From Watersipora subatra (Eukaryota; Bryozoa; Gymnolaemata; Cheilostomatida; Watersiporidae): a stretch of 64,000 bases of DNA. Shown here piece after piece: positions 1 through 12,800 of the stretch. The position numbers and the translations under genes were made by a program. The DNA is taken from positions 43,928,072 through 43,992,071 of the forward strand of contig NC_088714.1 of the NCBI RefSeq assembly GCF_963576615.1. The letters run 5' to 3'. The first letter of the stretch is position 1. Every line of letters starts with the position of its first letter. The notes under the pieces were generated by a model. It was given only the letters and a program-made list of their open reading frames with translations. It ran no database searches and had not been told where the DNA came from.

Positions 1-99
1 CTGTAACTTTTGCTGTATATTTCAAGACTGAACAGTGAGCCCAGCTCCTACATGTATAATTGTGCCCAGCTTGTCAAAATTTAACATAAGAACAGCGAC

Positions 100-600
100 A
101 ATTACAGTCTCCCTGTCAGTCTCATTGTAATTCTTGCTATCAGTCTCACTGTTAGTTTCGCTGTCTGTTTCGCTGTCAGTCTTGCTGTCAGCCTCGCTAA
201 TAGTCTCGCTTTCAGTCTCGCTATTAGTATTGCTATTAGTCTTATTGTCAGTCTTGCTATCAGTCTCGCTATCAGTCTCGCTGTCAGTCTCACTATTAGT
301 CTTGCTGTCAGCCCCGCTATTAGTCTCTCTTTCAGTCTCGCTATTAGTATTGCTATTAGTCTTACTGTCAGTCTTGCTATCAGTCTCGCTATTAGTTTCG
401 CTGTCAGTTTCACTGTCAGTGTCACTATTAGTCTCGCTATTAGTCTTACTGTCAGTCTCGCTATCAGTTTCGGTGTCAGTCTCGCTATCAGTCTCGCTGG
501 CAGCCTTGATGACAGTCTCGCTATTAGTCTCGCTGTCAGTTTCGTTATCAGTCTTGCTACCAGTCTCACTGTCAGTCTCACTACCAGTCTCACTATTAGA
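100..600. repeat. 12-bp-based minisatellite (GTCAGTCTCGCT / ATTAGTCTTGCT type)
   Basis: About 40 imperfect copies of a 12-bp unit alternate between GTCAGTCTCGCT-like and ATTAGTCTTGCT-like versions. Because 12 is a multiple of 3, both strands stay open across it: a Ser/Leu/Val-rich reading on plus and an Arg/Leu-rich one on minus. These readings are best explained by the repeat itself. Confidence 0.9.
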
Positions 601-649
601 AATGATAGTTCAATCACCTCGCAACTTCTGAATTGTACCGAAAACATAT

Positions 650-797
650 ACCCGACAAAGCGATGAAAACCTTGTAATCCTACATAAACTGGAAGAACAG
701 AAAATTCAGGTGTAGGATCAGGTGCCAAAACATTTCCTTGAATTATTTCAGACCCAGGCTTTAAAGTGTTAAAATAGTCAAAACTCTGTTCTCCCAT
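650..797 (-). CDS. Candidate orphan exon next to the minisatellite
   Basis: The minus frame from 797 gives about 45 residues of non-repetitive, protein-like sequence (including DPTPEFSVLPVYVGLQGFHR) before it runs into the minisatellite. A GTATAT donor-like site lies at the end of that part, after ...HRFVG. I do not recognise the family and see no joining exon in phase. It could be a real exon with a minisatellite in the following intron, or a chance or transposon-derived frame. Confidence 0.3.
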
Positions 798-800
798 AAG

Positions 801-1215
801 ATATGCACCTCAAACATCCTCACATAAGACCAGGTACTTGAAATGCTTTCAAGGGTAAACTCTGCATTCACTAGATATCATTGACTTAATGAGATACGTA
901 ACATTCTACTTACCATAGAGTAGCATTGGGTAGCTTCTTCCACCCACTCACGGTCACCCTTGCCTATCATACAGATGTGAAAGACAGCAATAGTGAGCAT
1001 AACATCCAGGTGTAGTTCCTAGTGGAATTAGTTGTACAGAGAATAAAGGAAATGCAGCTGACACATTAAGGTAGAACAAATTATTTGAATCAGCGTTCAT
1101 GGCGTAATGATTCTGATTGTTGAAGTAAACTCAGTAAATATTGTTAGCTGACAGTCAAATTCATAGACTTGTAGATGCTTTATTTCTTTATTGTTGACTA
1201 TTTTATATGTATGTA
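801..1215. other. Unassigned sequence
   Basis: No coding or repeat structure recognised between the minisatellite region and the CA repeat. Confidence 0.4.
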
Positions 1216-1217
1216 CA

Positions 1218-1244
1218 GTCACATGCGCATGCATGCACACACAC

Positions 1245-1281
<37 letters not shown>
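1218..1281. repeat. (CA)n microsatellite
   Basis: A nearly pure CA dinucleotide run, slightly interrupted at its left side (acgcac). The poly-Cys/Val and poly-His/Thr frames across it are artefacts. Confidence 0.97.
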
Positions 1282-1286
<5 letters not shown>

Positions 1287-1489
1287 GAAACGATTATCAG
1301 CCTCAGACCGTTATTGACTATTTCTATGGTGTTGCTTTTAAAGTTTTAACGATAAAAAAACAGAAAGAGGTAAGTTCAAAGTTAATGTTATGTTACGTAG
1401 CGTCACAAGAGTTTAGTGCTCCGAACATGTTGCCGTGCAAGTCTCTCTAACGCAATCATTAGCAGCTACATTTGTCTCAACGGTAATAA

Positions 1490-1780
1490 CTCCATGTGGT
1501 ACTGCACATAGTAGTGTTGTATTTTATTGCAGATCATAACAACTAAATACATGTAGGTAACTATAATTACTAAAGTTACTATAGGTTACGGCAATATTTT
1601 GTTACCAGTTTTTAATATGTAAAGTGTGTATATAAAATTTCGATGTTTTTGTCGGGGGAGGATTTACATTATATAATTACTATAGGTTCTTATGCCCCTC
1701 CATATGGCATTTTGGCCTTACGATTCCAATATCAAAATGAATTAATGCCGTATGGCGGGGGTCCACTGTATTATGCAAGA
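1490..1780. repeat. Dispersed repeat, copy 1 (second copy near 11160-11375)
   Basis: The stretch from gtactgcacatagtag to the 'cccctccatatgg' region is recognisably repeated at 11160-11375. Shared blocks include the 'taactataattactaaagtta' type motif, 'tttttaatatgt', 'tatataaaattt' and 'attatataattactat'. The two copies have diverged and carry indels. The element class is unknown. Confidence 0.65.
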
Positions 1781-2036
1781 ATAATAGCAAATCTATATTC
1801 TGTCAAAAACTGAACATTGCTTTATGAGCTTTCCTTGATTATATGAAAAATTTTGGTTTTTATACATGGTACATGCGCATCATTGTCGAAGTATTTGCGA
1901 GACTTGCGAGCCTCAAGGTTTAGTTTTACAAAACATTCCCTAAAAAAATTATTGCTTTTTCAAACATTTTCTGTGTTCAGTTTAAACAAGGTTTTGCACC
2001 ACTCTGACATATACATGTATGGTCTATGTATATAAA
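1781..2036. other. Unassigned sequence
   Basis: AT-rich sequence with no recognised gene or repeat. Confidence 0.4.
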
Positions 2037-2358
2037 TCTCAAAGTTTGTCTGTCTTTTTGTATGTTCGGCTATAGCTATTATAACATTGGAATGAAGAAT
2101 CCGTACTGTAGAAGAGTAGATCTCGGACTATCTCTTCTGCCACTCTCTTCACCACTCTCTATAACGGCGCAACATCACGGAGAGCGGTAGCATAATTTTG
2201 TGCGAGCTCAACAGTGAGAGCGAGTAGTTATCTCTTACTAGTAAGCTTACTCAAATCAGCCATTGGCAATGTGCCAAGCTAATGGCAAGCAACTAAATTA
2301 CTTCTCATTGCTTGTAAGCTGATTTTTAATACTTATGCAACGCCGGGCATTCCGCTAG
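2037..2358 (+). mobile_element. Non-autonomous Helitron-type element 1
   Basis: Starts with TCTCAAAGTTTGTCTGTC after an A and ends with GCAACGCCGGGCATTCCG-CTAG followed by T. A 5' TC, a 3' CTRR end with a GC-rich hairpin just before it, and insertion between A and T are the known Helitron signature. Related 5' ends occur at 2373, 20067, 45671 and 60306, and related 3' ends at 2890, 11907, 37285 and 46082. No Rep/helicase coding is present. Confidence 0.75.
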
Positions 2359-2372
2359 TCAATATATATAAA

Positions 2373-2890
2373 TCTCAATGTTTGTCCATCCGTCCATTCA
2401 GCTATATTTTGAAACTTGTAATTTATAGTTGAACTCACAACTTTTAGTTCTGCGGACATCTATTTATCCAATACACTACAATGTCCAACTTGCTATACCA
2501 TGGAATAAATTTGGCACATATTTGGAATACATGCCAATCTTTCATGGCTTCATGTTAAACACTACAGTTAGCTTTATGTGAAAAGTCATACCAAAAGAAA
2601 AATCTGTGAAATCTTATCCGAAGAAAACTGCATGCTTAGAAGTGAAGAAAATGCTTAAACTCATATAGCCAACAAGACTATTGCAATCAGTATAGATCTG
2701 TAGTATGCACTGCAGCCGGTACGATATGAATTACACAGAAGTAAACACAGTAAACATAAATGACACAGCACACAAAAATTAACAAACACCTTTATTTAAA
2801 AGTAGAATGGAAATTGTTTATGTTGATTAAAAGGAAATTTTCTGTTCAAAAGCTTTTTTTATTACCTGTGCAACACAGGCATCCAGCTAG
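2373..2890 (+). mobile_element. Non-autonomous Helitron-type element 2
   Basis: Lies 14 bases after element 1. It begins TCTCAATGTTTGTCC and ends CCTGTGCAACACAGG-CATCCAG-CTAG/T. The 3' hairpin CCTGTG/CACAGG is perfect. The interior is non-coding and AT-rich. Confidence 0.75.
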
Positions 2891-3336
2891 TAATAGACAA
2901 AAATGAGGGCAGCATTGGTAGAAATTGTTAATGAAATTAATATAACACTACCTGAAAGTTGAAAAATATATGTCATGTAACATCAGTATGTGTAAATGCT
3001 ACCTAAAACGGTGTCTGGCACAACATGTTTACATGCACATCAAACAGTGTGCACTAAATATGCTTATTATTTATATTATGCACACAAAAATGTCATTCAT
3101 GAACACGCCAAAAACCAACCACACACACCACCACACACAGTGGTATGCATAAAGGGAATAAGGGAATTTCGCAGCAACAAAATAGCTTATTAAAGCAGCA
3201 CACTCGAGTTGACTACCATCTAAAATTGTAATTAATAAATGCATGTAAATTAATTTCACACAAATGCGTATGCAAGTCGTACAAGCTTACAATTGAACAG
3301 AATCATATTAAATGATACTGATTGGTCACGTTGCGC
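2891..3336. other. Unassigned intergenic sequence
   Basis: No recognisable gene. Short AC-rich stretches near 3110-3140 only. Confidence 0.4.
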
Positions 3337-3379
3337 CATAGACCTATTAACTATATTAAGTATAGTTAATAGGTCTATG
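3337..3379. repeat. Perfect short-loop palindrome (19-bp arms)
   Basis: CATAGACCTATTAACTATA, five bases, then its exact reverse complement. It lies about 250 bases beyond the stop codon of the TRIM-like gene and next to a second palindrome. Confidence 0.9.
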
Positions 3380-3403
3380 CTTGCACTAAGAGTCTTTTCT
3401 TGC

Positions 3404-3450
3404 GAAAAGCCATCTCATATTGCGCTAAGCGCAATATGAGGTGGCTTTTC
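3404..3450. repeat. Near-perfect short-loop palindrome (23-bp arms)
   Basis: Arms GAAAAGCCATCTCATATTGC(GCT) around a single central A, with one G/T-type mismatch. It lies 24 bases after the previous palindrome. The lack of a loop makes a microRNA precursor unlikely. Confidence 0.85.
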
Positions 3451-3628
3451 ACAGAATCTTCCAAAAGATTTAATGCGACTTTATTACAAAGCAGCCATCT
3501 AACAACAACTAGAATGACAAGAGTAGAGATATCATAAGAATAGGTTGGTAAATGCATGTTTATAACCGAAACACTTGTCTCCCCGGTATAACTCCAACAT
3601 GTCATCAACAAATATAGTTAGCTGGTAA

Positions 3629-3762
3629 TCAGTGATCAATCTTGAATACAATAGCTGATTTCTCATTCACTGTCGGAACTACCAGTTCTTCTCTACCTCT
3701 GATACTCATTTGTCCAGGAAGTTTTGGCAGCTCATCATTAGTAATCTCCTTCAGCTTGTCAC
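3629..3762 (-). CDS. TRIM-like gene terminal exon
   Basis: 134 nt: two bases completing a codon, 43 codons and TGA. The acceptor is ATATGCAG|GT. It reads DKLKEITNDELPKLPGQM, then SIRGREELVVPT and ends FKIDH. It continues the strand pattern of the propeller exon in the right phase despite the 9.6-kb intron. It could belong to a different, truncated paralogue, but the phase and the sequence continuity argue for one gene. Confidence 0.75.
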
Positions 3763-6700
3763 CTGCATATAAATACATCTAATTAAATTTAATTTTCCAC
3801 TTTAATTTTTTATTTTTCAAAAACCTTTGAGTTTAGCATCTCATTTTCAATTGCGTTTTTGTTTGTTTGTATCAGGTTATAAATAGCAATTGTTGCCATG
3901 ATTTGAAGCTACCATGAATAGCTCTAGAATTATGAACATACATTCCTTGCATATATATTTTTAGTTAGGTTAAATGAACATTTCAGTGTTCACTTCAGAA
4001 AGCCACTTTTCACCAAAAACTGATTATTTTAGACTCCAAAATATTTATGTTGCAAACAGCGACAATAAACCGAAGTATTTGTAGATCTGACACGACTAGT
4101 AAAACCATTTAGAGTTGAGGCAGTAAAAAAATATGTTATAAAATAAAGATTAGAGAGGCTAAAATAATCCTTTCATTATAGTTATAAGACACAACTCTGA
4201 TATAATTGGTTTGTAACACTGATGAGATAGGCTGTCACATCTTTTTTACTTGCAATTTACTGACTTGTATGATTTATGCAGCAATTGAGACTAACACAGA
4301 AAGTAGTACAGTAGTACTTCAACTTACGAGTGCTCCAACGTACGAGAAACTTGAGATACGAGCCAGCTTTTAAGCAAGTGTTAGCACTAACATACGAGCC
4401 ATGTTTGAGATACGAGAAAGTGAGTCAGTTGCCAAGTATGCCGGAGGTGTTTTATGAGAACAGCATCACTCTGTATTTTTCAACTGCTCAGGTTATACTT
4501 TTGTACCGTGTTTTTGTACGGTACAAAAATACTGTGTACTGTACTTTCGTACGCGATTTTCAGTGCAGAATTATGTGAATTAAAAGTACTGTGCGTTGAC
4601 CGAAAGTTTGCCAGTAAAATGAAAGATAATGCAAAGAAAAAGCGAAGGATAGCAGTTGATATTAAATGAAAAATTATTGAAAAATATGCGAATGTGTATG
4701 CGTGATTGAGCTAGCTCAGCAATTTGACAAAAATACATCCATAATTATCAAACAGAAGGATTATATTCAGGGCATTTAGTTCGCAAAAGGACTAACCATA
4801 GTTTATAAACGGCATAGCGATCTTCACGATCGCTGATGGAGAGACTGCTCAGGCATTGGATAAAAGATAAACAATTGGCCGGTGACAGCGTACTGCAACG
4901 ATGCTATGTGAAAAGGCCGCGGTGCTATCCATCAAAACTATAAAAATAGACATTCGGACAAGTTGGCTAGTGGTCGTGCATTAACCCTTGGTGACGACAC
5001 CTGTGTTCGTCCTAATTGCAGCATGTTGAAAGGGTGACAAAGGCAAACGTCCTTAGATAGGTTTATCTAAAAACGGCCGGCTGGTCGTGAAAGCGAAACA
5101 AAGAAAAAATTAGCTAACCAGCGAGAAACTTCAAACTATGAACGCCGAAGAAATTTTAATTACATTAAGTCGAAAATGAAAGTTTGCTTTTAGGTTTGCT
5201 TCCAAGTTTGTCTTTTAAGACATTGATAAAATCCAGATTTATCAAAGTCAACTGTCGTAATGAAGGATAACTTACATGTATATCTCTCTCCCTGGCAAAT
5301 GCTAGCGTTAGCTGCTATTGTATGTATTTAATTTTACATTTTAATTAATCACATTTCCTTGCATGATTTTTTATTTGTTGCTTTTTGAAAGCATGTGGTA
5401 AGTTAGGACAATAACCAACTGTTCTTTCTGTTACAATATTTTGTTTTGAGTGTTTTATTTGCATTTTTTAGAGTATGGAAACCAATCAATATATATTTAA
5501 TTGTTCTATATATAAATAAATTGCACCAACATGCGAGCAAATTAACATACGAGCTCAGTCTCGGAACGCATTAAGCTCGTAAGTCGAAGTATGACTGTAT
5601 TGGTTAATAAACATATTTATCACAACAAAGAATAACATAGAGAGCTGCCGTAAAACCTCTAATTGAATGCCACCTCCATTTGACCGCCACTTTGACATCA
5701 TTTGATCTTTACGAGCTCATAATATCAACTGATCAGGAAAAAAATGTCCACAAAATCGTATTATTAATGAATCGTTTATATCAATAACAATTAATTTTCT
5801 CGTTGTCCAATTCCAAAACTTTACATTTTAAGATAAAACTTGGAAAGCGACACCATAGCAAAAAGCAATACCAGTCTCAGGCAGGTAGTAGTTCTCTGTT
5901 TGACGCTGTTTTTCTACTTCTAAGTATCCAACATAAATAAAATAAAAAAGGCTTAAATTTATGATGGTGGATAAACTTTCAAAACAATGATGTAGAAATA
6001 ATTACTGTCTCAGGCTAATAGTGGTTCCTCACTTAATGCGATCCTGATACTTCGAAGTACATGTACATATATAAAAAATGGTTTTAATTTACGATGGTAG
6101 ATGAACTTTGAAAGCAACGCCATAGAAACAACTATTAACTGTCTCAGGCTAATAGTATAGTTCCTTGTTTAACATGGTCGTAATACTTCGAAGGACATGC
6201 ATATAAAAACCGGTTCACAAGTTTTGGACCAAAGGTTACGTTTACCAAGCATATTTTTATGCGTTGCATTAGTGCTAAATGCAGTGCATGAAAGTTTTGC
6301 TCTGCCAAAAAATTGTTTGGACGCTAATATCAACTAGTTCAGCAGTGCAGCAGAAGAGTTGAGGCCAGAAGACATTGTGGAAGGTATTGGACAACCAGAA
6401 GATGTTCGTTCCATCGAAAGCAACAATCAGAACACAGTTATTCGAGCAACTGATGGAAATATTTTTGCCTTAGAAACGTTAATTTTTGTTACTGCATGTA
6501 ATATAAGTATGATTCGATTATGTCATTTGTTCATGCATATATATGTGTATCATTTGATAGATTATTATTGTATAACATGACTACGCAGATTTGTAGCATA
6601 TTATTTAATAGCAGCTACGGTATATGTAATAAACCATATGAATGAAAAATTACAGCAAATATAGAGTAAAATCACAAATTCATGATCAGATAAATCTGAG

Positions 6701-6789
6701 TTTTGCGTTGCTCTGACCCACTTGCTGCCACAATCTTTTGGCTGATACACTAAGGCAAAGACAGCTCAATTGACCTACAGTATAATCAA

Positions 6790-6850
<61 letters not shown>

Positions 6851-9800
6851 TATAATCAGTACTCAAGCATAATAGTGTTCATATTCTCTTTTTCAAATCA
6901 AAAAATTAGTCTTGTTGACAAACCCAAGTATAACACTCCCATAAATTTTTAGACTTTATGTGGTACGCTGAGTAAGTTATGCTGCTATCTGCCAATGGAT
7001 CATGGATGCCTGGGCTAAGGTATCAGTATCTATAGTGTCATTCACGCTTTTATACTAAACACCCCGATCATAGCGGCGAGACTGACTCTGATAATGACAA
7101 GAGCGACACTAAAGATGAAGTTTGAAGGATATGTGGATGAAGAATTCACTATAATAAAAATGACTTCACGGTTTTTTTAGGTTGTCTGTGTTACAACTGC
7201 ACCACAGTTTTGTATTTTCGTGTAAAAAAAGGATATGGGCACATTGCTGAAAAAGTGAATGCAGCCTACACTATGTCGTATTTTAGTGTTCCTACTAAAC
7301 AACAGTTTTGTATTCTTTTGTTAGCCTACAAGTGTACATGATTGAGAGTTATTGTCAATCCATTTCTGTCAATCAATGACAGAAAATGGCGTATTAATGC
7401 ACATTGATACTGTGCCTTATAATCAGACACATCTTAAAGCCCAGAAAATACAGTGTGTAAGCAGACTTTTTGGCTCTTGCAACTTTACTCCCTGTATTAT
7501 ACTGATTGATAAAATACCACAAACATGCTAATAAAATTCATGATGTAATTTGATTTCCTCTCGCAGGCAAGCCAAATTTACAAACCAGAATTTTTCACAT
7601 GCTCAAGTATAATGTTTCCCCAATTTGATGTTAAAATTTGGTACAAGAAAGGAAGCAATATACTTGGATTATTACAGTAATTAATGATGATTAGGCAATG
7701 GCCAATTTGAACCCCTTCAGCAATTGTGTTCTAGTCCACTCCACCATCCCCTAACAAATTCTATCTTCTTCTTTTGAGCTGTTTGTGGTATGACATAGAA
7801 TGTGCAACATTGAGTCTAATATGTCCCGATGGCTGCCAGAGTCTACCCAATGGCAACAGGATGGGCTCCTCAGCAGCTTGTAGATCTACTGCCTCAGTTA
7901 CTTGTGTAAGAACGAGTTTGAACCCGATTGGCAGGTTTTTACTTTTCTTTAGAACCTCAAAAATCTCGACTTCTTGTTCCTTTTATTTGTCAAGCGAGTT
8001 GCCTGATGTAAAACACGACTGATTCGATCTTTGGTAAGGGCTATCTTCTTTTCTTCCACTATCAACTTTACCAATTATTTGTCCCATATCAATTTCTGGT
8101 CATTCTATGTCACTTCGTATATCTAGTAGGGTAAAACCGGCTTTACAGGCTATGTATTTGAGCTTTAGTGTCCTGCCTCTTCTTTTTTTAAAGATATAAG
8201 CCACGGGTAATCTACTAACTTAGATAGTGGCTCCACACCAATTGCAGCTTTAAGCTGCACTTTCTTTGGCTGCTGCAGTAGCTCTTCAACCTTCTGTAAT
8301 GCTTCCAGCAACATAATCACATATGTATACTGAGGTCAAATAGTTCAATCTGACTGTTCCACTTGATGGAGGATGCCATTTAACACATCAGATAGCCAAC
8401 TGTCTCTTCTGTAGTGTGATGTGTCTCAGATAGTTCACAGCATGTGTAGCATGAAACAGTCTTACTTTTAGAATTCTTGTCTCACTAGGGGATTTCACAA
8501 GAAGTTATCTACTGCTATATTCAGGCAAATCACTATTGAATTCTTTCAACGTTAGTGTCGAGATGTTTGGGTTTCGGCACATATCCAAGTCCACTGCAGG
8601 TCATACGAAGCTCTGATTAAAGCTAAGCTTCCTAGCTCAATCGTATGACATCAAGAATTCTAAAGTAGACAAATATTCAGTCTTTCAATGTATTGGTGAA
8701 GGTTGCTGCTGATATGTAGCCAGAAAGTGTACTTGGTTTACTCTATCTCATGAAGCGATCTGTAAAGACCAAAATGATGCTGATTTCCTGCTCAGTCAAA
8801 AATAGCTGGGCACACAGGTCAATAGTAATCATCTTTTAATACCACTTAGCGCACAGATGAATGTTTGTTACTGCCTTCAGGTTATATTCCTTTGATTGGT
8901 TGACAAGCCCTACCTTTTTGAATTTAATCACCTAATCTGACTGGTCATCTCTGGCCAGCAACACATTCTTGGTATTCTAGTGAGCTTGTTGACATCCAGG
9001 GGAACTTTTGGCTGAGTATCCAATGCCATTCTCCTCTGACCAAGCTGTGCCATCTACATACCTTTTCATAGATTTGTGACCTGCTCCCTTGCTGGTCCAC
9101 AAACATTCCCCATTATCAGATTGAGGTTTGTATAACACTTGTACCAACCACTTGATATAATATACCTACATGTATATGGTCCTGACATCCTGATGGAGCT
9201 ATGGCTTTCTTTCACCATACTCAAATTTAGCCTCAACATCTGTGGTATCACTCACTTTTTCGCTAAGATATGCTGCCATACTCCAGGGGTTGCTTTGACT
9301 TTGTGGAGATACGGGTATTGGTTCAGAACTTGCTCATGTCTTCACTCATTACAGTTGTTTTGTAAGCTAGATTGCTTAGGATGCGCATGTTGGAACATTA
9401 TGTCCGCATTGAGACTGCTGTTCAATATGTCCATTGGTTCTTCTACCACCGTCCCATTTTGCTTTTAAAACATTTACACTACCAGGTTTCCTTACGTTCT
9501 TTGCAACCGAGCCCACTTAAAACTGTTGTGTTTCACTTGAATGTTGACTAAAGAAAGTACCGCCAGACAATGTCAATTATTCTTTGCTAGTGTTCATAGA
9601 AAGCTTAAATATTTCTTACAGGGAATAGTTGTCTATACAGTTGATGCTTAAAATGCACCAAGACATGGATGATAGCAAATAGCACCATCATTGCGCTCTT
9701 TGGTAGTAGCAGTTGTCGATTAGTGATTTCGAATCCCTTCTTCATGATTTGCTTGTTTTTTGTTGTAATAAAACTGGTCTCAGTCCGAAAGCACTATTGT

Positions 9801-12800
9801 CAGTGTCCACAACGAAGGCTGAGCAGCAGTCCAGATAAAGTAATATGGGCATTGGTACGAGGCGATCTTGCAGCAGGGTAAATGAATCTTCACAAATCTT
9901 CAGCTCATGTGGACATAAGAGTATTGAAATAGAAGTAAATGAAATTGCAATGGTTTGCAGCCTCACATGAGCTCCTGCGTGCCTTTTGTTAATAATAGGA
10001 AAGTCTGATTCGGAACTGGTAAGCTTTTCAACGGAGAGTAGTAACAAGGTCACTTTCTACACTAGAGCTAGAATGTACACAAGAACTTGTGTGTCTGAAC
10101 CAATATGAATGTCCAAATTTATAATTGCTAGTCTTACAACCTCTATATTTATTAAAATATAATACAGGCTTAAAGTAGGATGATTGATCGTATATACTGT
10201 GTTCTTTAAAATTGTTAATGCAGACGGATAATTTCTGTTGACACGTTAATTGCGACAGCTACAAACCTTGAGACGATATTACTTTAGAGTTGTCTGACAC
10301 CATATTAAGCAGATAATCTTAATAATATTAAGCTTTCCATTTCAGTCTTTGTTTGACCTTAAAATTATAGTCAGCCTCTGCTTGACCTTGAAATAATATT
10401 GGGTTGTAGCACTGTACTGTACTTTTTTCAAGACGAAAATTACAAGCCTTGATGTATACATAGACACGAATATTTGTCATTTGAGTTATACAGTGCCCCC
10501 TCAAGATAAGATTACTCCTATATACGGTTTTTTCGAATCACGAAGTGGAACATGATGATTTTTACCTCACTATACGAAACTTATTTCACCATAGGCATTC
10601 AACAAAATTTTTGGCCGAGTTCAAATTTGGCAGTCGGTGTGCTTATTACGTACGTCAAAATAACAAAGACGCCGAAATGCTGTTCACCAAAAATATTTTC
10701 ACAACGTCTGAAAGAGACATGACCTATGTCTCTCAGTTCAGCGATTTTCTTGTGTGAAACAGTAATATTTTCTCTTTAAAACTAGCAGTAAAATTGTAGT
10801 TGCAATCTCTTCAAACAGAAGATTTTTTCTCACGGAAGATCTCTTCAAACGGTCAGACAATTTCCCTTAATCTGCTCACAAAATTCCACTTCATTACGAA
10901 AACAGCATCGTTTGAGCTTTCTTGTCAATTTAAATTTAAGGTTTTTAACAGGTCCGTTAAAAGTTATAGTAAAAGCGAAAATAGAAACTAATAAGTAATA
11001 AAATACTAATGATAGAAAGTGTAAATTCAGTAAAATAGTTAAAAATACATACTGAAATTTAGCTTCAAGTGTGTGCGTTTAGTAAGCTAAACTTATTTTA
11101 GGTGAATTCAAAGTTGATGTGATACATACGTCTGTCTTGAAGGTAAGAACTTCCTAGGTACGTACTGCGCATAGCACATTATAATGTTACATTTTATCAC
11201 AGATCAAACCACTAAATACAATAAAGTTACTGAGGGTAACTATAGTTACTAATGTTACCATACTATTTTATTACTAATTTTTAATATGTTTAGCGCTTAT
11301 ATAAAATTTTGACATTTTTTACCAAGGGATGTTTGCATTATATAATTACTATGGTTTCTATACCCCTACATATGATTTTCCGATACGATAGGATACGATT
11401 TTTCCACCATAAGATGCCAACCTTGGAACGGATCAAAATCGTATCCTGTAATTGTATTCAATCAAAAGATAATCATATATGTTTATCGTTGTTAAGGCGA
11501 TTAAAGTTTTAAAAACAAAAACTTTGATTTACATTGGATTCCAACTCTAGACCTCCAATTTTACAGACAGGCATGCTATCCATTAGACTACGGTCAACTA
11601 GCATTGCTGGTGAATAATTGTACGCTTTGTTATGCGCTTACCAATCTTTAATGCTGATTGGTTAAAATACCTAAACTTCATGCTTTAACTAGTTTATTGA
11701 AAGGGCAATTTTACTAGAAGCAAATAACGTGCCCAGACTTCCTCAAAATGCTATAAATATATGTATATCTAGCATAAACTTAGTTAAACTTGGAGTACAC
11801 ACAAAAATAAACAAGCCCCTTCATTTAAAAGTTAGATGGTAAATAAATGTTGATTTTTTGAGTATAAACCTTTTTTATTACCTGTGCAACGCCGGGCATT
11901 CATCTAGTCACTAGTCAGTTTATAAATACATGTAGCGATTGTTGTCATGATTTTAAAGAACATCAATTATATCAGTACTGTTTTAGCTCATTCAGGTTCT
12001 TCAATATCTTGGCTTTCAACGAGCCATTGTTTGACATGGTGAGACCGACATTGGTTGGTGTTTATAGAATTTACTCAGAGCTCTACCACAGAAATGTTCA
12101 ATGGTATTGACTCGCAAATTATGACATCACAATTTTCATATTCGGTGTTGTGTGCTCTTACCGCTTATTTATTAACTATAATAATGACGCTAATGGCAGG
12201 CGAAGGTAGGACAACTCCAAAGAACCGATGAAGATGACAAAGGAATCCGTATCATTAGCTCTCCATGTACAGATTATTTCTACGATAAATAGCTCAAATT
12301 CCAAGCACCATACTATGTTTTCCCAATGATATTATGCACTTGCCCTCTCTTTTTATTGCGATGTTGAGGAGCATGACTGAGGCTAATCAATTAGAAGCAT
12401 TGCGTGATCTCACGAGAGTGCAATTTACATATAGTCCTAGGGCCGTGCCACAGCAGGTCACAACTTAATCGATGTGGTTTCATTACCTTTATCAACTACA
12501 GTATATTTATTGAAGCATAATCATATTTAGAAAGCAACATGGAAAGCGATACGAATTCTTCAGATAATAATACTACTACAACAGCAACTACTTCTACAAT
12601 CACCCAGAATATGTGTTTGTATTGGTCGGGCGTTAGCACGATCCCCGGACATTGTTGATTATCTAGAATCCTAGTTTATTATTAGCGCTCTTTGGGTTTA
12701 AGCGCACCGATTGTCACAGAAAAGCGTAGCCTCAATGGCAGCGAAAGGGATCGACGATGGCTAAATGATAATTATGACATCACATTGTGGGAACCACAAC

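Noticed and set aside
134-631. 165-residue Ser/Leu-rich plus-strand frame
   Set aside because: Entirely a product of the 12-bp minisatellite.
3337-3450. microRNA precursors
   Set aside because: Loops of one and five bases with fully paired arms do not suit Drosha/Dicer processing.
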